DNA of 64,000 nucleotides from Caulobacter sp. BP25 (GCF_002737755.1 NZ_PEGH01000017.1:496001-560000); one strand, 5' to 3'. Positions 18,414 to 27,599 are shown, numbered from the stretch's first letter. Made by a program: numbers and translations. The notes: generated by a model not told the origin, from the sequence alone.

Positions 18414-18845
18414 TTACGTATCGAAATCCGGATGCTGCCGCGACACCACCGCCCCCGTCGGCCCCATCGGCGGCCGCACCGGCATGTCCGCGAGATGCTC
18501 CATCCAAGCCGGCCGGGTCTCGACCGCCAGCTGAACCACCGGCGCCACGACCGACGGATCGTCGAAGGCAAAGACCGCCAAGTCGATCTTGTCGGCGCTC
18601 CATTCAAACGTCAGGGGCGTGCCGCAGGCGGCGCAGAAACCGCGCTTGATGGTCTCAGAGCTCTGGAAGGTCGCCCGCTGTCCCCGCGTCCAGGTCAGTT
18701 GGTCGACGGGTACCGTGACCAGCGCCCCGAACGGGCCGCCGAACGCCTTCTGGCACATGCGGCAATGGCAGATGGAGGCTCGACCCGGCTCGCCTTCCAC
18801 CCGGAACCGCACCGCGCCGCACTGGCAGCCGCCCGATAAGCTCAC
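18414..18845 (-). CDS. GFA-family (glutathione-dependent formaldehyde-activating enzyme-like) protein
   Basis: A 143-residue zinc protein of the GFA/CENP-V fold. The three Cys clusters are intact: GGCQCGAVRF near residue 7, CHCRMCQKAFG near 31 and CAACGTPL near 72. Family members bind zinc and sometimes S-(hydroxymethyl)glutathione; activity on formaldehyde is not established for most. The GTG start overlaps the mtaB stop (GTGA), so it is translated with mtaB. Confidence 0.9.
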   Translation of the reverse strand: MSLSGGCQCGAVRFRVEGEPGRASICHCRMCQKAFGGPFGALVTVPVDQLTWTRGQRATFQSSETIKRGFCAACGTPLTFEWSADKIDLAVFAFDDPSVVAPVVQLAVETRPAWMEHLADMPVRPPMGPTGAVVSRQHPDFDT

Positions 18846-20170
18846 GACGTCAGCTCCGCGATCACGCGGGCGCCGTCATGGCCCGTGACCTTGAAGGACA
18901 CGATCCGGCCGGCGGGCGCCTCGCCCTCGAAACGAATCTCAGTGAAGTCCTCGGCCCGCGCCAGACCTTCGCGCTCGACCAGGCCCGAGAGTACGCGGCC
19001 AACCTGACGCTGGAGGTGGCGTTCCAGGCCCCGCTGGCCGGCCTCGCGCAGGCGGCGGGCGCGGTCCTTGATCACCGGACCCTTCACCGGCGGCATCCGC
19101 GCGGCCGGGGTGCCGGGGCGCGGGCTGTAGGGGAAGACGTGCAAGAAGGCCAGATCCGCCTCCTCGACCAGGCGCAGGGTGTTCTCGAACGCCTCGTCGC
19201 TTTCGGTCGGGAAGCCGGCGATCAGGTCGGCGCCAAAGGCGGTGTCGGGGCGCACCCGACGCACTTCGGCGACGAGCTTCAGGGCATCCTCGCGGCTGTG
19301 GCGTCGCTTCATGCGCTTGAGGATCATGTTGTCGCCGGCCTGCAGCGACAGATGCAGGTACGGCATCAGGCGCGGTTCGGTCTCAAGCAGGGCGAAAAGG
19401 TCCGGGTCGATCTCGGCCGCGTCGATCGACGACAGGCGCAGGCGCGGCAGGTCCGGGACCATGCGCAGGATGCGGCCGACCAGCTGGCCCAGGGTCGGCT
19501 GCTCGGGCAGGTCCGCGCCCCAAGACGTCACATCGACGCCAGTCAGCACGACTTCCTGGTAGCCCTCGGCGGCCAGCTTGCGGACCTGCTCAACCACCTC
19601 GGCAGCCGGCGCGGATCGCGAGTTCCCGCGGCCATAGGGGATGATGCAGAAGGTGCAGCGGTGGTCGCAGCCGTTCTGGACCTCGACATAGGCCCGGGCG
19701 CGATCCTTCAGCCCGTCGATCAGGTGACCGGCGGTCTCCTTCACGGACATGATGTCGTTGACCCGCACGCGGCCTGTTTCCAGCAGCGCGCCGGGCGCGG
19801 CCTTCTCGGCGTTGCCCAGCACGAGGTCGACCTCGGGCATAGCGGCGAAGGCGGCGGGATCGACCTGGGCGGCGCAGCCCGTGACGATGACCCTGGCGCC
19901 CGGACGCTCACGGCGGGCCTTGCGGATCGCCTGGCGGGCCTGGCGCACGGCCTCGTTCGTGACCGCGCAGGTGTTGAACACCACCGCGTCGGTCACCCCG
20001 TCGGCGGCGGCGCGGGCGCGGATGGCCTCGCTCTCGTAGGCGTTCAGGCGGCAGCCGAAGGTCACGACCTGGACGCCGTCCGGGCCGGAGGAAACGACGG
20101 CGGGACCGCCTTCCTCCCCGATCTCGGGTTTAGGCTTGGGCGTCGCCTTGATGACGGTGTAGGTCGCCAT
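18842..20170 (-). CDS. mtaB: tRNA t6A37 methylthiotransferase MtaB
   Basis: Radical-SAM enzyme converting t6A to ms2t6A at position 37 of ANN-decoding tRNAs. 442 residues: N-terminal UPF0004 domain (FGCRLNAYESE, near residue 42; FNTCAVTNEA; VTGCAAQVDP), radical-SAM motif CDHRCTFCIIPYGRG near 167, and a C-terminal TRAM-like region. The Cys set for two [4Fe-4S] clusters is complete. It lies four bases after dapF and overlaps the GFA gene. Confidence 0.96.
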   Translation of the reverse strand: MATYTVIKATPKPKPEIGEEGGPAVVSSGPDGVQVVTFGCRLNAYESEAIRARAAADGVTDAVVFNTCAVTNEAVRQARQAIRKARRERPGARVIVTGCAAQVDPAAFAAMPEVDLVLGNAEKAAPGALLETGRVRVNDIMSVKETAGHLIDGLKDRARAYVEVQNGCDHRCTFCIIPYGRGNSRSAPAAEVVEQVRKLAAEGYQEVVLTGVDVTSWGADLPEQPTLGQLVGRILRMVPDLPRLRLSSIDAAEIDPDLFALLETEPRLMPYLHLSLQAGDNMILKRMKRRHSREDALKLVAEVRRVRPDTAFGADLIAGFPTESDEAFENTLRLVEEADLAFLHVFPYSPRPGTPAARMPPVKGPVIKDRARRLREAGQRGLERHLQRQVGRVLSGLVEREGLARAEDFTEIRFEGEAPAGRIVSFKVTGHDGARVIAELTS

Positions 20171-20174
20171 GGCT

Positions 20175-21028
20175 TTAAGCGGCGACCGCCTCGGGCAGCT
20201 TGCCGGCGAAGTCCATGCTGACCGGGCCGGTCATGATCACGTGGCCATCGCTCTCGCGCCACTCGATCACCAGCGACCCGCTCTCGAACTCGACCTTGGC
20301 CTTACGGTCGGTCAAGCCTCGGCGCACGGCCGCGACCTGGGCGGCGCAGGCGCCGGTGCCGCAGGCTAGGGTCAGGCCCGCGCCGCGCTCCCAAACCTTC
20401 AAGCGGATATGGTCGCGGCTCTCGATGTGCGCGAAGCCGACATTGACCCCTTCTGGGAACAGCGGGTGATGCTCGACTAGGCTGCCGGTCTTGGTGGCGA
20501 AATCGCCGGTGACCGGCGCGTCGACGAAGAAGACCACGTGCGGATTGCCCATCGAGACGCAGACCGGCGTATGGACCCACGGGGCGTCGATCGGGCCAAC
20601 CTGCAGCTCGACGCGAGCGGTGTCCATCTCTTCGGCCAGCGGGATCTGGTTCCACTCAAGGCGCGGCGGGCCCATGTCGACCGTGACCTGCTTTTCGCCA
20701 GCGGCGACGCCCGACAGGCGTCCGGCCACCGTGTCGAAGGCCACCTCGGTCTTGCCGGCCGATTGCATCAAGAGCCACGCCACGCAGCGGGTGCCGTTGC
20801 CACAGGCCCCGGTCTCCTCGCCGTCCGAATTCCAGAATCGCACATAGGCCGACGCGCCCTCGGCCTTGGGCGGGTCGATGGCGATGACCTGGTCGCAGCC
20901 GATCCCGCCGTCCCGCGTTTGGCGATCGCGCGGATCTCCTCAGGGGTCGGCTCGAAGCTCTCGGTCAGGGTCTGGACCACGACGAAGTCATTGCCCAGGC
21001 CGTTCATCTTCAGGAAGGTGCGGCTCAT
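20175..21028 (-). pseudogene. dapF: Diaminopimelate epimerase DapF, interrupted by a one-base frameshift
   Basis: DapF interconverts LL- and meso-diaminopimelate for lysine and peptidoglycan. The N-terminus (MSRTFLKMNGLGNDFVVV) starts at 21028 and runs in frame to IAKRG. The rest (DGGIGCDQVIAIDPP, the catalytic ACGNGTRC and the second catalytic ACGTGACAAQ) continues in another frame down to 20175. Adding one base to the three-C run at 20912-20914 restores a continuous protein of about 284 residues reading IAKRGDGGIGCDQ. Everything else is intact. Because dapF should be essential, a homopolymer sequencing error is more likely than a true pseudogene. Confidence 0.85.
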
Positions 21029-21174
21029 GACGGGGCTATATAGTGGAAAAGCCCCGCCAAGTCAGGGGATGGCTCGACGCGGGGAAGAAACGCCTTGGCT
21101 TGGAGCCATCGAAGGCACGAATGAACCGAAAAGTGGGCTGGCGCGCGGCGGATTGTTCGTTACCGTCCGCGACC

Positions 21175-23322
21175 ATGCTCACGCTCCGTCACGGCTCGGC
21201 GGCCGCATTCGCCATCGCCCTTCTCGCCTCCGGCTCGGCCCTGGCCCAGGCGGAGGACCTGCATCTGGCCCTGGAAGGGGTCGAGACGCCCTCGTCGCTG
21301 GCCTGGGTGAAGGCCCAGAACGACAAGACGCTTCCGCTGCTGTCGGCCGATCCGCGCTTTTCCGGCCTGCAGGCCGACGCCTTGAAGATCCTGGCCAGCA
21401 AGGACCGGATCGCCATGCCGAACTTCGTCGGCAAGACAGTCTTCAACTTCTGGCAGGACGCGACCCACGTGCGCGGCGTCTGGCGGCGCACGAGCCTGGA
21501 GTCCTACAAGTCCGCCAGCCCCCAGTGGGAGACGGTGATCGACCTAGACGCGCTCTCGGCAGCCGAGGGCAAGAACTGGATCTGGAAGGGCACCGACTGC
21601 CGGCCCAAGACCCATGACCGGTGCCTGATCTCGTTATCCAACGGCGGCAAGGACGCCGTCACGGTTCGCGAGTTCGACCTGACCACCAAGACCTTCGTCG
21701 ATCCGGCGGCCGGCGGCTTTGTCCTGCCCGAGAGCAAGCAGACCATCGAGTGGCTGGACGCCGACACCCTGATCCTGACCCGCGACTGGGGTCCGGGCAC
21801 GACGACCGAAAGCGGCTACGGCTTTGTGATCAAGACGCTGAAGCGCAGCCAGGCCTTGAGCGACGCCGTCGAGGTGTTCCGGGGCCAGAAGAGCGACGTC
21901 TCCGCCCGCCCGAATGTGCTGCGCGACGCCGCCGGTAACCGGGTCGTCCTGCTGACCCGCGCCACGGACTTCTTCCACGACGAGACCTATCTGTGGGACG
22001 GCCAGGCCGCCCAGCTTTTGCCGATCCCACGAAAGGTCGGCGTAAGCGGCCTGATCGGCGGGAAGCTGATTCTGAAGATTGAGGAGCCGTGGACCGTCAA
22101 GGTTGGGACGAGCGCCATCACCTATCCAGCCGGCGCGTTGGTCGCGGCGTCGCAAGACTTGCTGACGGGAGCCCGCGACAAGCAAATCGCGATCAGCAAC
22201 GATTGCGATCCGTGCCAGCTGCTGGCTCCGGGGCCCCGCCAGTCGATCAACCAGGTGGCCGTGACCGACCACCGCGTGCTGGCCGTTGTCTATGACAATG
22301 TCCGGGGCAGCCTGGTCAGCCTGCGGCTGCGCGGCGAGTTCGGGGTCACGGCCCAGACGCTGCCGGTGATCGACAACGCCGCCGTTTCGCTGGGCTCGAC
22401 TTCCGACGAAGGCGATGACGTCTTCTACACGGTGGAAGGGTTCCTGACGCCGACCGAGCTGAAGCTGGCCGACGCCACCGGGACCACCGCCGAGACGGTC
22501 AAGTCCCTGCCCGCTCAGTTCGACGCCAAGGACATGGTCGTCGAGCAGAAGTCGGCCACGTCGAAGGACGGCACGGCCGTCCCCTACTTCCTGGTCCACA
22601 AGAAGGGCTGGAAGCTCAGCGGCCAGAACCCGACCCTGCTGCACGCCTATGGCGGCTTCAACCTGTCGAAGCTGCCCGTCTACGACCCGCTGATCGGCAA
22701 GCTGTGGCTGGAGCGCGGCGGCGCCTACGCCGTGGCCAACATCCGCGGCGGCGGGGAGTTCGGCCCGGCCTGGCACGAGGCGGCGCTGAAGGCCAACCGC
22801 CAGCGCGCCTATGACGACTATTTCGCGGTCGCCGAAAAGCTGATCGCCGACAAGGCGACCTCGCCCCGGCATCTCGGCGCCTATGGCCGCTCGAACGGCG
22901 GCCTCTTGATGGGCGTGGCCATGACCCAACGTCCGGAGCTTTGGAACGCAGTGGTGGTCGAGAGCCCGCTGCTGGACATGATCCGCTACACGGTGCTGCC
23001 GGCCGGGGCCTCGTGGATCGGCGAATATGGCGACCCGGCCATCCCGGCCGAGCGGGCCTGGATCGAGACATACAGCCCCTATCAGAACCTCAAAGCCGGC
23101 GTGAAATACCCGCTGGCCTACATCACGACCTCGACCAAGGACGACCGCGTCCATCCGGGCCACGCCCGCAAGTTCGCCGCGCGCCTGGATGACCTGAAGG
23201 TCGACCATCTCTATTTCGAGAACACCGACGGCGGCCACGCCAACGGCGCCGACCCCAAGGCTAACGCCCGCCGGTGGGCCCTGCACTACACCTACCTGTC
23301 GCGCCAGCTGATGGATCACTAG
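21175..23322 (+). CDS. Exported prolyl oligopeptidase (S9A), copy 1
   Basis: Serine peptidase of the S9 prolyl-oligopeptidase family, 715 residues, with a signal peptide (MLTLRHGSAAAFAIALLASG) starting at 21175; the open frame reaches 21043 with an unlikely leader. A beta-propeller covers about residues 70-440 and the alpha/beta-hydrolase domain follows. The catalytic triad is visible: Ser 573 in GRSNGGLLMG, Asp 657 in KDDRVHPGHA and His 688 in DGGHANGAD. It is followed immediately by a paralogue (stop TAG directly abutting the next ATG). Confidence 0.93.
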   Translation: MLTLRHGSAAAFAIALLASGSALAQAEDLHLALEGVETPSSLAWVKAQNDKTLPLLSADPRFSGLQADALKILASKDRIAMPNFVGKTVFNFWQDATHVRGVWRRTSLESYKSASPQWETVIDLDALSAAEGKNWIWKGTDCRPKTHDRCLISLSNGGKDAVTVREFDLTTKTFVDPAAGGFVLPESKQTIEWLDADTLILTRDWGPGTTTESGYGFVIKTLKRSQALSDAVEVFRGQKSDVSARPNVLRDAAGNRVVLLTRATDFFHDETYLWDGQAAQLLPIPRKVGVSGLIGGKLILKIEEPWTVKVGTSAITYPAGALVAASQDLLTGARDKQIAISNDCDPCQLLAPGPRQSINQVAVTDHRVLAVVYDNVRGSLVSLRLRGEFGVTAQTLPVIDNAAVSLGSTSDEGDDVFYTVEGFLTPTELKLADATGTTAETVKSLPAQFDAKDMVVEQKSATSKDGTAVPYFLVHKKGWKLSGQNPTLLHAYGGFNLSKLPVYDPLIGKLWLERGGAYAVANIRGGGEFGPAWHEAALKANRQRAYDDYFAVAEKLIADKATSPRHLGAYGRSNGGLLMGVAMTQRPELWNAVVVESPLLDMIRYTVLPAGASWIGEYGDPAIPAERAWIETYSPYQNLKAGVKYPLAYITTSTKDDRVHPGHARKFAARLDDLKVDHLYFENTDGGHANGADPKANARRWALHYTYLSRQLMDH

Positions 23323-25464
23323 ATGAAGCGTCTCCTTCTCGCCCTCCTTGCCACCACGAGCCTGATGACCCTGACCCCCGCGACCGCCGCCGACAGCGCC
23401 AAGCCCGCCGAGGCTCGCACGCCGCTGTCCGAGCTGGGCAAGAACGATCCCTATCTGTGGATGGAGGAGATCGAGGGAACCCGCGCGCTCGACTGGGCCA
23501 AGGCTCAGAACACGCGCAGCCTGGGCGTGCTGCAAGGCGATCCTCGCTACGCCGACCTGGAGGCCCAGGCCCTGGCGATCCTGAACGCCAAGGATCGGGT
23601 GCCGGGCGTCTCGTTCGCCGGCGACGGAAGCTTGCGCAACTTCTGGCAGGACGCTGACCACGTGCGCGGCCTGTGGCGCAAGACGACACTGGAGAGCTAC
23701 CGCACGGCCGAGCCCGTCTGGGAGACGATCCTCGACATCGACGCCCTCACCAAGGCCGAGAACGCCAACTGGGTGTTCAAGGGCGCCAGCTGCCTGCCGC
23801 CGGAGGAGACCCGGTGCCTCGTCACCCTGTCGAACGGCGGCAAGGACGCGGTGACCGTCCGCGAGTTCGACACCACGACCAAGAGCTTCGTGGACGGCGG
23901 TTTCGTCCTGCCCGAGGGCAAACAGAACTATACTTGGCTGGACAAGGACACCTTGCTGGTCGGCCGCGAGTGGACGCCGGGCGAGCTGACCGATTCCGGC
24001 TATGCCTATGTCCTGAAGACGCTGAAGCGCGGCCAGTCTCCGGACCAGGCGGTCGAGGTCTATCGCGGCCAGAAGACCGACGTGTCCGTCAGCCCGATCG
24101 TGCTGCGCGACGCCGACGGCAAGGTCGTGGCGGTGATGGCGCACCGGGGCGTGACCTTCTTCGAGAGCGAGGTCTATCTGCTGGAGGGCGCCAAGCCCGT
24201 GAAGCTGGACCTGCCGCTGAAAAGCTCGATCCAGGGCTATGTCGACGGCCAGATGGTCGTGCTGATGGAGCAGGAGTGGCCGGCCAAGGGCTTCAAGACC
24301 GGCGACCTGATCAGCTTTGACCTGGCCAAGCTGAAAGCCGCCCCGGACAAGGCGACGGCGACCCTCGTGCTGCGGCCCACCGCGCGCCAGTCGGTCGAGC
24401 AGGTCCAGACCACCCGCACCAAGCTGGTGGTCGGCATGCTGGACAACGTGAAGGGCGCGGCCAAGGTCTTCACCCATGGGCCCAAAGGCTGGACCGCCCA
24501 GGCCCTGGACCTGCCGGCCAACAGCTCGATCGGTCTGGGCTCGTCGGACGACAAGGGCGAGCGCCTGTTCGTCACCGTCACCGGCTACCTGGCGCCGACC
24601 ACCTACTGGCTGGCCGACGCAGGCTCGCTGAAGCTGGAGCAGGTCAAGGCCTCGCCAGCGCGGTTCAACGCCTCCGCCCACGTCGTCGAGCAGTTCGAGG
24701 CGACCTCGTCGGACGGCGTGAAGATCCCCTACTTCGTGGTGCGGCCCAAGGGCGTGAAATACGACGGATCGGCCCCCACCCTGCTCTACGCCTACGGCGG
24801 TTTCCAGGTGCCGCTCACCCCCGGCTATTCGGGCGTGATGGGCAAGCTGTGGCTGGAGCGCGGCGGGACCTATGTGGTCGCCAACATCCGCGGCGGCGGC
24901 GAGTTCGGACCGGCCTGGCACGAGGCCGGCCTGAAGGCCAACCGCCAGAAGGTCTATGACGACTTCTTCGCCGTCTCCCAGGACCTGATCGCTCGCAAGA
25001 TCACCTCACCCCGACGCCTGGGGATCATGGGCGGCAGCAACGGCGGCCTCCTGATGGGCGTGGCCTTGACCCAGCGGCCCGACCTCTACAACGCCGTCGT
25101 CGTGCAGGTGCCGCTGTTCGACATGATCCGCTACAGCCAGCTTGGCGCCGGCGCCTCGTGGGTTGGCGAATATGGCGACCCGGCTATCCCGTCCGAACGG
25201 GCGGTGATCGCCAAGTACGACCCCTATTCGAACCTGAAGGCGGGTCAGAAGTATCCTGAGGTCTTCATCGAGACCTCGACCAAGGACGACCGCGTCCATC
25301 CCGCCCATGCCCGCAAGGCGGCCGCGCGGCTGATGGAGCTGGGCTATCCGGTGCTCTATTACGAGAACATCGACGGCGGTCACGCCGGCGCGGCCAACCT
25401 GGCCGAGACGGCCCGGCGGCAGGCGCTGGAGTATGTCTATCTGACCCGCCGCCTGATGGACTGA
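23323..25464 (+). CDS. Exported prolyl oligopeptidase (S9A), copy 2
   Basis: Paralogue of the preceding gene, 713 residues, with its own signal peptide (MKRLLLALLATTSLMTL) and the same layout: propeller, then hydrolase domain with Ser 572 in GGSNGGLLMG, Asp in KDDRVHPAHA and His in DGGHAGAA. Unlike copy 1 it keeps the full DPYLWMEEIEG N-terminal element typical of prolyl oligopeptidases. The two genes form a tandem duplication in one operon ending at a hairpin 65 bases downstream. Confidence 0.94.
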   Translation: MKRLLLALLATTSLMTLTPATAADSAKPAEARTPLSELGKNDPYLWMEEIEGTRALDWAKAQNTRSLGVLQGDPRYADLEAQALAILNAKDRVPGVSFAGDGSLRNFWQDADHVRGLWRKTTLESYRTAEPVWETILDIDALTKAENANWVFKGASCLPPEETRCLVTLSNGGKDAVTVREFDTTTKSFVDGGFVLPEGKQNYTWLDKDTLLVGREWTPGELTDSGYAYVLKTLKRGQSPDQAVEVYRGQKTDVSVSPIVLRDADGKVVAVMAHRGVTFFESEVYLLEGAKPVKLDLPLKSSIQGYVDGQMVVLMEQEWPAKGFKTGDLISFDLAKLKAAPDKATATLVLRPTARQSVEQVQTTRTKLVVGMLDNVKGAAKVFTHGPKGWTAQALDLPANSSIGLGSSDDKGERLFVTVTGYLAPTTYWLADAGSLKLEQVKASPARFNASAHVVEQFEATSSDGVKIPYFVVRPKGVKYDGSAPTLLYAYGGFQVPLTPGYSGVMGKLWLERGGTYVVANIRGGGEFGPAWHEAGLKANRQKVYDDFFAVSQDLIARKITSPRRLGIMGGSNGGLLMGVALTQRPDLYNAVVVQVPLFDMIRYSQLGAGASWVGEYGDPAIPSERAVIAKYDPYSNLKAGQKYPEVFIETSTKDDRVHPAHARKAAARLMELGYPVLYYENIDGGHAGAANLAETARRQALEYVYLTRRLMD

Positions 25465-25528
25465 TCGTGGATCCTAACGCGCGGCGTTGTTCCGGATCGC
25501 TCTCGGATCGACGCCGCCCGCCGGCCCC

Positions 25529-25565
25529 GAGCATTTTCGACCGAAAATGCTCAACCCTTTCTTTT
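25529..25565 (+). terminator. Terminator after the oligopeptidase pair
   Basis: Perfect 11-bp stem GAGCATTTTCG (25529-25539) with CGAAAATGCTC (25542-25552) followed by a pyrimidine tract CCCTTTCTTTT. Confidence 0.75.
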
Positions 25566-25604
25566 CTAGAGCCCTTTTATCCGATCTGCTCGGAAGGGCT
25601 CTAG
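25566..25604. repeat. Inverted repeat overlapping the DUF2218 stop codon
   Basis: CTAGAGCCCTT (25566-25576) and AAGGGCTCTAG (25594-25604) are perfect inverted 11-mers. The right arm contains the stop codon of the DUF2218 gene. There is no T tract on either strand, so it may be an RNA-stabilising hairpin or repeat rather than a terminator. Confidence 0.6.
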
Positions 25605-25885
25605 GCGCGGGTCCAGTTGTACTTCAACTCGCCTTCGCGAAAGGCGAAGCGGTCGAGATGCTTGGCCACCACGTCCTCCATGCGGGCCAGGCCCTCCTGG
25701 TCGGCGGCCTCGACGGTGATGTCCAGGCCGTCGGCGTGGGCGACCATGCGGCAGGTCCCCAGCGGCAGCGGGAACAGGGCAGAGGTCTCGTCATAGGTGA
25801 CCTCGAACTTGTGACTCCAGTGCTTGGCCAGCTGGATCATGTAGCGAGCCGCCTTGTCGGTGGCGACGCGAGCGTGACTTTCCAT
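25601..25885 (-). CDS. DUF2218 domain protein
   Basis: A 94-residue cytoplasmic protein of the DUF2218 family (SHARVATDKAARYMIQLAKHW, then ALFPLPLGTCRM and VVAKHLDRFAFRE). The domain is known to accompany or be fused to siderophore-interacting ferric reductases, but its own function is unknown. It lies 13 bases after the PadR regulator gene and is probably in the same operon. Given the YqjI-like nature of that regulator, a role in iron or nickel handling is a reasonable inference. Confidence 0.85.
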   Translation of the reverse strand: MESHARVATDKAARYMIQLAKHWSHKFEVTYDETSALFPLPLGTCRMVAHADGLDITVEAADQEGLARMEDVVAKHLDRFAFREGELKYNWTRA

Positions 25886-25898
25886 GTTCGCGCCTCCC

Positions 25899-26477
25899 TC
25901 AGATCGACTCGATGGCCGAAGCCGCGTCGTCCAGCGCCTTGGCGACGGCCGCGATCTGCTCGGCCGTCAGCTGGCCGCCATGCAGCTTAAGCCGCAGCGC
26001 CGTCTTCAGGTTCTCGCGGCCCCGCAGGATCTGCGGCGAGAAGGCCGCGCTGTCCGAAGCCGCCTGCGCCATGCGCTCGAACAGCGAGCGGACCGGCGCG
26101 TCGTTGCTTTGCAGGAACGCCTCGCCCTCGGGCGTGATGGTGTAGAGTTTCTTGCCGCCGCCGGCGTCGCTGGCGATGACATAGCCCATCTCCTCCAGCA
26201 GGGTCAGGGTCGGATAGACCACGCCGGGGCTGGGGCTATAGGCGCCGCCGGCGGCGGTCTCGATCGCCTTGATCAGCTCGTAGCCATGGCTGGGCTTGTC
26301 GGCGATCAGTTTGAGGACCACGAAGCGCAGGTCGCCGTGGTCGAAGAAGCGACCCATGCGTCCGCCACGGCCCCGGCCGGGATGACCGCCCTGGAAACCG
26401 AACGGGTGACGGCCGCGATGCGCCTCGCCCCGGCCCTCCCATTGGCCGCGCTGGTGATGATGATGTCGTCCAAACAT
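25899..26477 (-). CDS. PadR-family regulator, YqjI-like with His-rich N-terminus
   Basis: A 192-residue PadR winged-helix repressor. The N-terminal 40 residues are rich in His, Gly and Arg (MFGRHHHHQRG), followed by RFFDHGDLRFVVLKLIADK, SHGYELIKAIE and YSPSPGVVYPTLTLLEEMGY. This layout matches E. coli YqjI, a nickel- and iron-responsive repressor of a ferric reductase. A metal-sensing function is inferred from the His-rich arm. AT-rich repeated motifs upstream (26500-26561) look like operators, so autoregulation is likely. Confidence 0.9.
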   Translation of the reverse strand: MFGRHHHHQRGQWEGRGEAHRGRHPFGFQGGHPGRGRGGRMGRFFDHGDLRFVVLKLIADKPSHGYELIKAIETAAGGAYSPSPGVVYPTLTLLEEMGYVIASDAGGGKKLYTITPEGEAFLQSNDAPVRSLFERMAQAASDSAAFSPQILRGRENLKTALRLKLHGGQLTAEQIAAVAKALDDAASAIESI

Positions 26478-26499
26478 GTGTTCTAGATCCTATTTCGTT

Positions 26500-26561
26500 A
26501 TATCGGAATTATAGATATATCGGATCGCGAGTTCGTCAAGAGCTATTTTCGATATATCTGA
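26500..26561. promoter_or_regulatory. Candidate PadR operator cluster
   Basis: ATATCGGA occurs at 26500-26507 and 26517-26524 and ATATCTGA at 26554-26561; palindromic GATATATC is at 26514-26521 and 26551-26558. The tract is strikingly AT-rich against the genome and lies 23-84 bases upstream of the PadR start. Confidence 0.5.
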
Positions 26562-26764
26562 TTGTATCGAGAATCAGCTTGGACGCTGACAGGAGGAAGG
26601 CGCGGCCGCTCAACCCTGGGATAGCACCCTCAACTGCGACCTCTCCGCCTCAGTCTCACCGCAATCGGCGCTAAAGAAGACCGAGGTGTACGGAAATGAT
26701 CGCGTCAGTCTTGATACGGAGCAGAGCGTCAATACATGGGGGCTTCAGAAGCAGGAGCATTCTC

Positions 26765-27586
26765 TTGAGCGACAAGGACCACAGTGCGCGCCGTAGGGCG
26801 CTCGGCCGGCGTTTCAGCGCCGCCGGGATCGCGGCGGCCGCAGGCCTGCTGGCGCTCGCGCCCGCCGTCCACGCGGAGGAGAACGCTGCCGGCTCCGTCG
26901 AGGCCAACGATCCGCTCGAGGGCTTCAATCGCGGCGCCTTCAAGCTGGGCATGGGCCTGGACAAGGTGCTGCTGGCGCCGATCGCCCATGGCTACATGGC
27001 CGTGACGCCCAAGCCCGTCCGCAACCGCGTCAGCTCGGCGGTCTATAACCTGGGCGAGCCCAACACGGTCATCAATCAGGTCCTGCAGGGCAAGCCCAAG
27101 CGCGCCATGCGGGCCACCACGCGCTTCGTCGTCAACTCGACCGTCGGCGTGCTGGGCCTGTTCGACGTGGCCGCCAAGATGAATCTGCCGCGCCGCGATT
27201 CCGACTTCGGCCAGACCTTCGGCTACTACGGGGCGGGTCCTGGGGCCTATATCTATGTGCCGCTGATGGGTCCGCTGAACGTCCGCGACGGCATAGGCCG
27301 GGCGCTGGACATGGCCACCGATCCGGTCGGCGCGGTGGCCGGCGGGATCGGCACCGACTTCGGAAAGGCGCGGCTGGGCGTGACGATCGTCGACGTCCGC
27401 GCCTCGGCTGATCCGGCCTTCCATGCGTTGAAAGACTCGTCCGACCCCTACGTCACGACGCGCTCGGCCTATGGCCAATACCGCGAAGCCTTCATCCGTC
27501 AGGCCACCGGCCAAGCCGAGGACCTGCCTGATTTCGACGCGCCGCCTCCGGACGCTTCCGCGCCGGCCGCGACGTCCACTCCATAA
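26765..27586 (+). CDS. mlaA: Phospholipid-binding lipoprotein-family protein MlaA (VacJ)
   Basis: Outer-membrane component that removes mislocalised phospholipids from the outer leaflet and passes them to MlaC. 273 residues: N-terminal export segment (residues about 12-38), then the family motifs DPLEGFNRGAFKLG, FVVNSTVGVLGLFDVA and FGQTFGYYGAGPGAYIYVPLMGP. There is no lipobox cysteine, so it may be anchored differently from the E. coli lipoprotein. The TTG at 26765 has AGGAG seven bases before it and is preferred over the open frame to 26696. It is first in mlaACDEF. Confidence 0.9.
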   Translation: MSDKDHSARRRALGRRFSAAGIAAAAGLLALAPAVHAEENAAGSVEANDPLEGFNRGAFKLGMGLDKVLLAPIAHGYMAVTPKPVRNRVSSAVYNLGEPNTVINQVLQGKPKRAMRATTRFVVNSTVGVLGLFDVAAKMNLPRRDSDFGQTFGYYGAGPGAYIYVPLMGPLNVRDGIGRALDMATDPVGAVAGGIGTDFGKARLGVTIVDVRASADPAFHALKDSSDPYVTTRSAYGQYREAFIRQATGQAEDLPDFDAPPPDASAPAATSTP

Positions 27587-27599
27587 GCGACCTGGTAAG

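Noticed and set aside
21634-24921. Open frame of about 1,095 codons antisense to the oligopeptidase pair
   Set aside because: Same GC-driven shadow; no start context or recognisable domain, while the forward strand encodes two intact peptidases.
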